A DNA stretch of 13,210 bases. Source: Candidatus Aminicenantes bacterium UBA4820. GTDB taxonomy: Bacteria; Acidobacteriota; UBA4820. A program made the translations under genes and the position numbers. The notes beneath the pieces are model-generated. The model saw only the letters and a list, made by a program, of their open reading frames with translations. It had not been told where the DNA came from and searched no databases. The DNA lies in contig DHFQ01000085.1 of the NCBI GenBank assembly GCA_002402325.1, forward strand, positions 1-13,210, read 5' to 3'. This document shows, piece after piece, positions 7,377-13,210 of this stretch (the stretch's first letter is position 1; every line of letters begins with the position of its first letter).

Positions 7377-9275
7377 ATGGCTACAAAAGAAACTTCTGAA
7401 TCGGAAAAACCAGCAAAAAGAAAAGTGGTTAAGAGATACTCAATATTCACAATGCTAATAGCCCTTCTTGTTGCTCTGGTTGTAATTCCACTCGTTTCTT
7501 TTGCAATAAAGGTTATCAACGACAGCAAGAATAATCTTGAATCTACATTAAGAGAAAGGCAGGTAAAAACGGCAAGCGCTACCGCTTCCTACATTCAAAG
7601 TATAGTTCAGCAACCAGAAAGCAAACTAAAAACTTTAGTAGCGAGTTTTGAAATATACTCTTCAGATCAGGAAGTTCTCAAAAAATACAACGACCTTGTC
7701 GAACACGGAATCCTTGACCTCATTTCATCAAAAGAAATGCCTCTTGTTGAATACCTTGATAAGGATGGAAACAGGCTCACTTCCTATTATTTTAACCAAA
7801 AAAATGAAGACCCGCCACCATTTCCTCTTTTGACGGATGCAGATGTTGCAACATTGTCCCCCATTCTAATGCGGGCTGGAAAAGAAGCGATGACTACAAA
7901 CGGGATTTTCTCCTCAAAAGTTTTTACGATGTCTATGAAGTTCTCCACTTCGTCTCTAACTTCCAGTATTGGAAATGTAGTTGTAGTATCAACACCTGTA
8001 AAAGTTGTTGCGATGCCATTAAGACAACAGGGAAGCCCTGTTGCTGCAATCGTTGTCCTTGCCAATTTATCTAAGTTGCAGGAAGCAGTCAATGCGTGGG
8101 GAAAGGAGTTTAATCTTTTTATTTCAGATGGAGATGGAAAACTTATATGCCAAACAGTGCAGAAACCTTTAGAAAACAAAAGCGATAAAGGGATGACTTT
8201 TTTTGAGGATAATGCTGACCTTTCCTCAAACCCCCTTGTGAAATGGGCACTTTCAAGATTTAAAGAAAGGCCACCAACAAATCTGGCGACGGAGAATACA
8301 ACCATAAGGGAGGAAAATGGAGAGGAAATTCTTGTAACCTGTTCGCAAATTTCAGAACAGGGTCCTTTGCTCTTTTCCTATGTTCCCAAAAGCCAATTTT
8401 TTGAAGCCATTTACAGTCTTGAAAAAACATCTACATTATGGGTCATTTTTTCAATTGTTGCAGCCTTATTTTTCGGGGTTTTTACGGCACGACAGATTAC
8501 AAAACCAATAACAATTTTGACAGAGCAAAGCAGAAAACTCGCTTCAGGTGATTGGTCGGCAAAGGCTGATGTAAAGACAAGAAATGAAGTTGGAGAACTT
8601 GCGGAAGCCTTTAATTTTATGGCTTCTGAAATTCAAAAATACATTGAAGAAGTTGAAGAAAAGGCTGAGGAAAATAAACATCTTTTTATGAGTTCAATCG
8701 AAGCGATAGTTCAGGCGATTGATGCCAAAGACCCCTACACAAAAGGCCATTCGGCAAGAGTTTCTGGCTTTTCTTTAGCGGTAGCAAAAGAATACGGCTT
8801 TGATGAGGAATCTATCAGAGTAGTGAGAATTTCTTCATTACTTCACGATGTAGGAAAGATTGGAATTGAAGATAGGATTTTGAGAAAACCCGGTGCACTT
8901 ACAAATGAAGAATTTGAAATTATGAAGACTCATCCTGTTATTGGAGCGGACATTATGGGATCAATTCCTCAGATGAAACTTATGATTCCCGGTATAAAAC
9001 ACCACCATGAAAGATGGTCGGGAGGAGGATATCCTGATGGACTCAAAGGTTCTCAAATTCCAATTCTTGCAAGAATTGTTGGTATTGCCGATGCCTTTGA
9101 TGCTATGACGACCGACAGGCCTTATCAAAAAGCAATGACATTTGAAGTAGCTGCAAATAGGATAAAAGAGTTGACACCAAAAGTTTATGACCCTATTGTT
9201 ACAGAGGCTTTTTTAAAGGCTTTCAGGTCCGGTGTTTTTGAAAAAATATTAAAAATGACGGAAGTAAAGAGATAA
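7377..9275 (+). CDS. Membrane sensor HD-GYP phosphodiesterase (Cache-HAMP-HD-GYP)
   Basis: 632 residues. Membrane segment at about 23-46, extracytoplasmic region 47-350 that looks like a Cache-type ligand sensor, second membrane segment about 353-371, HAMP about 371-422 (NEVGELAEAF at 403-412), a short coiled linker, then HD-GYP 430-625. The metal-binding His490-Asp491, DVGK at 491-494, the HHHERW cluster at 542-547 and GYP at 551-553 are intact, so hydrolysis of cyclic di-GMP (or a related cyclic dinucleotide) is expected. Start ATG at 7377 is two bases after the peptidase stop with GAGG upstream. It likely couples an external signal to second-messenger turnover. Confidence 0.9.
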   Translation: MATKETSESEKPAKRKVVKRYSIFTMLIALLVALVVIPLVSFAIKVINDSKNNLESTLRERQVKTASATASYIQSIVQQPESKLKTLVASFEIYSSDQEVLKKYNDLVEHGILDLISSKEMPLVEYLDKDGNRLTSYYFNQKNEDPPPFPLLTDADVATLSPILMRAGKEAMTTNGIFSSKVFTMSMKFSTSSLTSSIGNVVVVSTPVKVVAMPLRQQGSPVAAIVVLANLSKLQEAVNAWGKEFNLFISDGDGKLICQTVQKPLENKSDKGMTFFEDNADLSSNPLVKWALSRFKERPPTNLATENTTIREENGEEILVTCSQISEQGPLLFSYVPKSQFFEAIYSLEKTSTLWVIFSIVAALFFGVFTARQITKPITILTEQSRKLASGDWSAKADVKTRNEVGELAEAFNFMASEIQKYIEEVEEKAEENKHLFMSSIEAIVQAIDAKDPYTKGHSARVSGFSLAVAKEYGFDEESIRVVRISSLLHDVGKIGIEDRILRKPGALTNEEFEIMKTHPVIGADIMGSIPQMKLMIPGIKHHHERWSGGGYPDGLKGSQIPILARIVGIADAFDAMTTDRPYQKAMTFEVAANRIKELTPKVYDPIVTEAFLKAFRSGVFEKILKMTEVKR

Positions 9276-9317
9276 TCAGATTTTAGAAGATAATATAAAA
9301 AACCCTTTTTAATTACT

Positions 9318-9346
9318 TTGACAAATTGGGATTTTTTTAATATAAT
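9318..9346 (+). promoter_or_regulatory. Consensus sigma-70 type promoter of the rpsF operon
   Basis: TTGACA at 9318-9323 and TATAAT at 9341-9346, separated by exactly 17 bases, match the housekeeping consensus at all 12 positions. Transcription should begin near 9353, giving a leader of about 55 bases before rpsF. Such a strong site suits a ribosomal-protein operon and supports feedback control at the RNA level. Confidence 0.9.
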
Positions 9347-9352
9347 TACTAT

Positions 9353-9408
9353 TTAACTCTTCCTCCGCCCTATTAGAAGGCGGGGGCATAAGTCCGAAGG
9401 AGGTATTG
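9353..9408 (+). promoter_or_regulatory. rpsF leader, likely S6:S18-binding autoregulatory RNA
   Basis: The CCTCC at 9362-9366 can pair with the GGAGG of the Shine-Dalgarno site (9399-9403), with an inner GCC/GGC stem (9367-9369 with 9379-9381) and an unpaired CCG at 9394-9396 just before the site. Alternatively, 9362-9369 pairs with 9379-9386 in an eight-base-pair hairpin that frees the ribosome site. A CCG beside a sequestered ribosome site is the known signature of leaders bound by the S6:S18 complex, mimicking its 16S rRNA site. The pairings are read by eye; regulation is inferred from family knowledge. Confidence 0.7.
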
Positions 9409-9816
9409 ATGAAGCATTACGAAACGATGGTTGTCGTTCCACCAAATGTCAAGGAAGCAGAACTCAACTCATTAGTTGAAGCATTCACTGAGGATTTGAA
9501 GAATCGTCACTCTGCTTCCGATGTAAATGTTCAGGTCTGGGGGAAAAGGGTATTAGCCTATCCCATTAAAAAATTCACAGAAGGCTACTACATCCTCTGC
9601 GACTACCACTCAGACAATGAAAACACCGTGAGTGATTTTGAATCAAGGTTGAGGCTTAGTGAGAATGTTATAAGATTTCTTACTATAAGAAGAGACCTTG
9701 AGGAAAAGACAGGGGAAAAGCTTAGAGCGAAGTTGTTGAAAAGAAAAACTAAGGTAAAGGAAGAGCCAACAGAGGAATACGACAACTTTAACTATGAAGA
9801 AAACGATCTGGATTGA
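9409..9816 (+). CDS. rpsF: Small ribosomal subunit protein bS6
   Basis: 135 residues. Binds bS18 and the central domain of 16S rRNA in the 30S platform. The N-terminus (MKHYETMVVVPP), the WGKRVLAYPIKKFTEGYYIL strand pair near 43-62 and the RFLTIRRD motif are characteristic. The last 40 residues add a basic patch and then an acidic Glu/Asp/Asn tail, a common variable extension. ATG at 9409 is chosen over the adjacent TTG at 9406: AAGGAGG ends at 9403, giving five bases to ATG but only two to TTG. First gene of the ribosomal operon; bS18 follows after eight bases. Confidence 0.95.
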   Translation: MKHYETMVVVPPNVKEAELNSLVEAFTEDLKNRHSASDVNVQVWGKRVLAYPIKKFTEGYYILCDYHSDNENTVSDFESRLRLSENVIRFLTIRRDLEEKTGEKLRAKLLKRKTKVKEEPTEEYDNFNYEENDLD

Positions 9817-9824
9817 GGTGAAAT

Positions 9825-10097
9825 ATGCCAAGAAGAGACTCTAAAAGCAAAAACAAGAAAAAGACTTTTTACAAAAAAGATAATCTTTTCAAAAGAAGAA
9901 AATATTGCAAGATGTGCGAAACAGCGGTTGGCTATGTCGATTACAAAGATGTTGATCTGCTATCTCAATTCATAAGAGAGAGGGCAAAAATTGTCCCGAG
10001 AAGAATTTCAGGCGCCTGCGCAATTCACCAGAGACAGATAACAAACGCACTAAAAAGAGCTCGTCATCTTGCTCTTTTGCCTTTTACCAATGAGTAA
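9825..10097 (+). CDS. rpsR: Small ribosomal subunit protein bS18 (zinc-binding form)
   Basis: 90 residues, normal length. Partner of bS6 in the 30S platform. Cys28, Cys31, Cys65 and His68 form a CxxC...CxxH set, so this looks like the zinc-containing version of bS18; many bacteria have lost these residues. The core RRISGACAIHQRQITNALKR is diagnostic. The N-terminus is very basic. GAGGTG upstream overlaps the rpsF stop, so translation is probably coupled. The ssb gene that often lies between rpsF and rpsR is absent. Confidence 0.96.
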   Translation: MPRRDSKSKNKKKTFYKKDNLFKRRKYCKMCETAVGYVDYKDVDLLSQFIRERAKIVPRRISGACAIHQRQITNALKRARHLALLPFTNE

Positions 10098-10107
10098 GGA
10101 GGATTAG

Positions 10108-10554
10108 ATGAAGGTCATTCTCAAAGACGCTGTTGAAAATTTAGGGGCAAGAGGAACCGTTGTTGAAGTTAAAGATGGATACGCAAGAAACTTTTTGATT
10201 CCCAAAGGGCTTGCAATGAAATATACAAACGGTGCAGTAAAGGTTCTACATCAGGAAAGAAAGATGTACGAAACAAAGCAAATCAAAGAGAAGGAAGATG
10301 CATTGCAACTTTCAGAAAAGCTTTCTTCTATTGAACTAACTGTTCTAAGAAGGGCGGGAGATCAGGATGTTTTGTATGGCTCAGTAACGCCTACAGATAT
10401 TGCCGAGCTTCTTGAAGAAAAAGGGTTCAAGGTTGATAAGAGAAAAATTATCCTTCACGAACCAATAAGGAAATTAGGAGATTACTCCGTTAAAATTAGA
10501 TTGCACTCAGAGGTTGTTCCAACCATTAAGTTGACCGTTCTCAGGGAAGAGTAG
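10108..10554 (+). CDS. rplI: Large ribosomal subunit protein bL9
   Basis: 148 residues, full length for the family. Binds 23S rRNA at the base of the L1 stalk and extends across the 50S surface. The N-terminal domain (MKVILKDAVENLGARG, then DGYARNFLIPKGLA) is unmistakable. A long charged connecting helix spans about 48-75, and the C-terminal domain carries LYGSVTP near 89-95. AAGGAGG precedes the ATG by five bases and overlaps the rpsR stop. The next gene begins one base after its stop. Confidence 0.97.
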   Translation: MKVILKDAVENLGARGTVVEVKDGYARNFLIPKGLAMKYTNGAVKVLHQERKMYETKQIKEKEDALQLSEKLSSIELTVLRRAGDQDVLYGSVTPTDIAELLEEKGFKVDKRKIILHEPIRKLGDYSVKIRLHSEVVPTIKLTVLREE

Positions 10555-10555
10555 G

Positions 10556-10954
10556 ATGGGGTTTAAAGACAAATTAAAGAACCCATACATTATCGCACTC
10601 CCCACCCTAATTGTGCCTGGACTTTCCCACTATCTTCTTGGAAAAAAAATAAGGGCTTTAATCTTCTTTTGCGTAATAATGCTAACTTTCTTTTTTGGAC
10701 TGCTTCTCAACGGTGGGATTTTTTCTTTAACACATGGGAATTGGCTTTATAGACTTGGAGCATTGGCAGAATTGGGACTTGGCGTTCCCTATCTTGTTTC
10801 TTTAATTGCAGGAATTAACAAACCGACATTGGAACTTATTTCCTCTTTAATGTTTGGCTATGGTTCCACCTTTTTGATAACAGCAGGGCTTATGAATATG
10901 CTTTTGATGATGGATGCCTTTGATATAGCAATAGGAAGAAAGGTTTATATCTGA
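10556..10954 (+). CDS. Small multi-pass membrane protein (DUF6677-like)
   Basis: 132 residues, mostly hydrophobic, with about four membrane segments (roughly 13-27, 33-52, 65-86, 92-117). PGLSHYLLGKKIRALIFF near 22-39 and the C-terminal LLMMDAFDIAIGRK recall an uncharacterised family I associate with DUF6677, from memory. No catalytic motif is apparent. The ATG lies one base after the rplI stop with AGGGAAGAG upstream, so it belongs to the ribosomal transcript. Its TGA stop overlaps the next ATG. Function unknown; a membrane-associated role is all that can be said. Confidence 0.75.
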   Translation: MGFKDKLKNPYIIALPTLIVPGLSHYLLGKKIRALIFFCVIMLTFFFGLLLNGGIFSLTHGNWLYRLGALAELGLGVPYLVSLIAGINKPTLELISSLMFGYGSTFLITAGLMNMLLMMDAFDIAIGRKVYI

Positions 10955-11130
10955 TGCTCAATGATAATTTCTTGACGCTCATCCTTTTTTCACTTTTGGT
11001 TGCAATATTTTTTGCCACTTTCTACAGGGCAAATTTTAAAAGCGGATTAAAATCTTTTTTAAAAACTTTCCTCTATATGGTTGCAGGGTCTTTAATTTTT
11101 GCCTATTTTATGTTCTGGACGGGAAAATGA
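10954..11130 (+). CDS. 58-residue two-helix membrane protein
   Basis: A small open frame begins with MLNDNFLTLILFSLL and ends FMFWTGK. The ATG overlaps the preceding TGA stop (ATG at 10954, stop 10952-10954), the tight arrangement seen throughout this operon. Two hydrophobic segments (about 5-24 and 37-55) are joined by a basic loop (RANFKSGLKS), a helical-hairpin layout with a positive connecting loop. No family is recognised. It fills a space that would otherwise be a 177-base gap, and the downstream VanZ-like gene begins immediately after it, which supports it being real. Possible roles include a small membrane regulator or a subunit for its neighbours. Confidence 0.7.
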   Translation: MLNDNFLTLILFSLLVAIFFATFYRANFKSGLKSFLKTFLYMVAGSLIFAYFMFWTGK

Positions 11131-11131
11131 T

Positions 11132-11524
11132 TTGAAGAATTTTTTTCGTTATTACCTTCCACCTTTGCTTTACGCTGTAATAATTTTTGTTTTATCGGGA
11201 ATGAGCCATCCGCCCGTCCCTTATAATTATGATTCAAGCATTCTCCACTATCCCGAATACGCTCTTTTATCATTTCTTGTCATAAGGGCATTAAATTGTG
11301 GTAAAGAGCATCTTTCATTGTTGACCACAATCTACTGTTTTTTAATATCCGCTGCCTTTGGATTCCTTGATGAAGTTCATCAAGCCTTTGTCCCTAAAAG
11401 AGTTCCTGATATAAACGATTTTTTTAGAGATGTTACAGGTATAGTTGCTGGAATAGTCATTTTTTTCGTTTATCACTTTTTGCTTAAAACATTAAGAGGA
11501 AAAGCAAATGCACTCTCTCAATAA
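11132..11524 (+). CDS. VanZ-like membrane protein
   Basis: About 130 residues with four predicted membrane segments. Family marks are the early LPPLLYAVIIFVLS segment, HYPEYALLSFLVIRAL, and the DEVHQAFVPKRVPDINDFFRD block followed by a Gly-rich last helix. VanZ-like proteins are linked to teicoplanin resistance in one case, but most are of unknown role in the envelope. I start it at TTG 11132, one base after the stop of the small membrane protein, because the residues before it (starting TTG 11099) overlap that gene and do not look like this family. The ribosome site is weak (GGGA), so coupling is likely. It overlaps the next gene by 17 bases. Confidence 0.8.
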   Translation: MKNFFRYYLPPLLYAVIIFVLSGMSHPPVPYNYDSSILHYPEYALLSFLVIRALNCGKEHLSLLTTIYCFLISAAFGFLDEVHQAFVPKRVPDINDFFRDVTGIVAGIVIFFVYHFLLKTLRGKANALSQ

Positions 11525-13097
11525 TTACATATTAATTGCAATTGTTGGTGTCATAACTTTCTTTTTGGGTTTTTTTATATCAATGTTGTTCAGGAAAAAA
11601 AAATCAAAAACTTTTGAAGATTCATTCTCAATTTCTCCTATTCCCGATGAGAAAGAAGAGCACAGAGCACCCTCTTTTTCTCTACTTTTAAATCAACTCC
11701 TCGCAATTTACAGAAACCTTCTTATATGTGAAGGGGTTGTCTATTTAAGGTTAAAAGATTCCAATTTTGAACCTGTTGCTGCAAGCGCTGGAACAGAATT
11801 TAATAATATCCTGATTCCTGACACTGAAGGACTTTATGGCATTCTCAAATCAGAGGAAAAAGAAATCATTGCCGATGTTGTTCAACCTCAAGCATTGAAA
11901 TATTTGAAAAACTGCACAGAACCCTATTCAATACTTTTTTACCCAATCTTAAGAAGAGGCGAAGTGATTGGAATGATTGCCGGGCACAGGGCAATTTCAA
12001 ACCCATTCAAAGAGAAAGATGTTTTAGCAATAAAAAGGGCAGCGAGGTTTCTTGATGAGCTCGAAATTTTTGCATCGAGAGAACAGAAATTAGAATTCCT
12101 TCGCTTGAGATGGGAGAGGATGGAAAATGGCATCCACGAAATGCTAAAACAGAATGATCCAACCGATATGGCGGGAGAAACGGTAAGAACTCTTTCAGAA
12201 ATACTTCCCTTAAAGATGGGTTTTATTGTTATTCAAAGTTCCCTCTATGATTACGCTTCACTCATTACTCACGGATTTCCTCCGCCAGAGATGGAAACTT
12301 TTGAGCCAAACAGCTGGTCTTACTATCTTTTTACCCATCAAGAAGAATCACTCTATCTTTCAAAAGAGGTTGGAATTGATACAAGGATGCCTATCTTAAC
12401 AGTCAAAGAGAAATTTCCAGAAAATAAAATTGTCTATCTTCAAAAACTGGTAAGTGGCAATAATATTCTTGGAGTTGCAGGAGCGATTGGGACGCCCTCC
12501 GAACCATTTACAGAAGAAAATAAGTCAACAGCCTATCATTTTTTGAAAGAAGCATCAGCCCTTCTTGAACTCTCTTTATTAAACATCTCACTTCAGCAAC
12601 TTGCAGTCAAAGATGGACTCACTTCTTTATTCAACAGAAGATACTTCACTGATAGGTTTCATCAAGAATTTTCAAGGGCTGAAAGAACGACCGAGCCATT
12701 ATCTCTTTTAATGATTGACATTGACCATTTTAAAAAGATAAACGACACTTATGGTCATCCAATTGGAGATGTTGTTTTAAAGGAAATTGCCTCAAGAATT
12801 CAATTAAGCGTAAGAGAAATGGATATCGTTTCAAGATACGGAGGAGAGGAATTTTGTGCAATACTCCCATCCTGCAAATTAAACGATGCATTTGATATAG
12901 GAGAAAGAATCAGGACATCCGTTTCATCTAAACCCATTTTAAGCGGAAATACGCCATTAGAAGCGACTGTTTCTGTTGGGATTTCCTCCTTTCCAGAAGT
13001 AGCAAAAAGCGAGAAGACTTTACTCTCCTCTGCAGATTCATCCCTCTATGAAGCAAAAAAAAGTGGAAGAAACAGGGTTGTTATCGCGAAGAAATAA
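11508..13097 (+). CDS. GAF-GAF-GGDEF diguanylate cyclase
   Basis: 529 residues. One membrane segment at about 7-27, a Lys-rich patch, two GAF-like sensor regions (about 60-190 and 205-355), then GGDEF 365-528. LMIDIDHFKKINDTYGH at 401-417 and GGEEF at 445-449 show an intact active site, so synthesis of cyclic di-GMP from GTP is expected. RxxD at 436-439, five residues before GGEEF, is the product-inhibition I-site. AGAGGA upstream and overlap with the VanZ-like gene place it last in the ribosomal-protein transcript. Both GAF regions lack recognised cofactor residues, so the signal is unknown. Confidence 0.9.
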   Translation: MHSLNNYILIAIVGVITFFLGFFISMLFRKKKSKTFEDSFSISPIPDEKEEHRAPSFSLLLNQLLAIYRNLLICEGVVYLRLKDSNFEPVAASAGTEFNNILIPDTEGLYGILKSEEKEIIADVVQPQALKYLKNCTEPYSILFYPILRRGEVIGMIAGHRAISNPFKEKDVLAIKRAARFLDELEIFASREQKLEFLRLRWERMENGIHEMLKQNDPTDMAGETVRTLSEILPLKMGFIVIQSSLYDYASLITHGFPPPEMETFEPNSWSYYLFTHQEESLYLSKEVGIDTRMPILTVKEKFPENKIVYLQKLVSGNNILGVAGAIGTPSEPFTEENKSTAYHFLKEASALLELSLLNISLQQLAVKDGLTSLFNRRYFTDRFHQEFSRAERTTEPLSLLMIDIDHFKKINDTYGHPIGDVVLKEIASRIQLSVREMDIVSRYGGEEFCAILPSCKLNDAFDIGERIRTSVSSKPILSGNTPLEATVSVGISSFPEVAKSEKTLLSSADSSLYEAKKSGRNRVVIAKK

Positions 13098-13210
13098 AAA
13101 CCGCAACTTAAAAACTGGATAACCCACACGCTTACCTACGGCTACGAGAAAATAATTAAAAAGAAACCCTCCCCTCGTTCCTCTCCTGAAAGGATGGGAG
13201 AGAAAATCTC
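13098..13210. repeat. Non-coding right edge with degenerate palindromic repeats
   Basis: No gene seen. Bases about 13098-13146 look like decayed paired palindromes (CCGCAAC..., CCCACACG...CTACGGCTACG). Bases 13163-13202 match the left-edge repeat: GAAACCC at 13163, then CTCTCC and GGAGAG arms around TGAAAGGATG (13181-13202). The core CTGAAAGGA is shared with the repeat at 55-77 in the same orientation. No T-tract terminator for the preceding operon is evident. Confidence 0.45.

Noticed and set aside
7787..8305. 172-residue open frame on the minus strand
   Set aside because: Antisense to the sensor part of the HD-GYP gene, no family features and no partner genes; likely a shadow.
9297..9310. 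A6-CCC-T5 as a terminator before rpsF
   Set aside because: The only stem is five A-T pairs with a three-base loop, too weak to call.
9406..9408. TTG as the rpsF start
   Set aside because: Only two bases from the Shine-Dalgarno site; the adjacent ATG at 9409 has proper spacing and gives the standard bS6 N-terminus.
11099..11131. Longer N-terminus for the VanZ-like protein
   Set aside because: Overlaps the small membrane protein frame and adds residues unlike the family; TTG at 11132 fits better.

Overview
This is a gene-dense, low-G+C bacterial window with clear Shine-Dalgarno sites and frequent gene overlaps. Several starts appear to be TTG and one GTG. Proteins are rich in Lys, Glu, Ile and Phe. 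These traits fit a deep-branching, possibly thermophilic anaerobe (a Caldisericota-like lineage is one guess), but no marker here settles the taxonomy.

Layout. Positions 1-137 are an intergenic stretch with two related G/A-rich hairpin repeats. On the minus strand, running leftwards from about 2899 to 138, lies a three-gene operon: an exported TPR protein, an ABC ATPase and an ABC-2 type permease. A short divergent promoter region (2900-2976) separates it from a plus-strand set at 2977-6246: a NatA-like ATPase, a NatB-like permease and an unknown lipoprotein. A second plus-strand unit (6329-9275), behind an extended -10 promoter, encodes a GAF-domain protein, an S26-type serine peptidase without an N-terminal anchor, and a membrane HD-GYP protein with extracytoplasmic sensor and HAMP domains.

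A consensus sigma-70 type promoter (TTGACA, 17 bases, TATAAT) at 9318-9346 drives the ribosomal operon rpsF-rpsR-rplI, with no ssb between rpsF and rpsR. Its leader has a CCG beside the Shine-Dalgarno site and two mutually exclusive pairings, as expected of an S6:S18 autoregulatory RNA. Downstream, with overlaps or one-base gaps, come a multi-pass membrane protein, a 58-residue two-helix membrane protein, a VanZ-like protein and a GAF-GAF-GGDEF diguanylate cyclase. The last 113 bases are again repeat-like and non-coding.

Together: two divergent ABC-2 type export systems lie on the left. On the right, a predicted c-di-GMP hydrolase (HD-GYP) sits immediately upstream of the ribosomal-protein operon, and a predicted c-di-GMP synthase (GGDEF) is its last gene. 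No phage, transposase, CRISPR, tRNA or rRNA gene was seen. The most interesting points are the rpsF leader, the placement of the c-di-GMP enzymes, the unanchored S26-like peptidase, the 58-residue membrane protein and the edge repeats.
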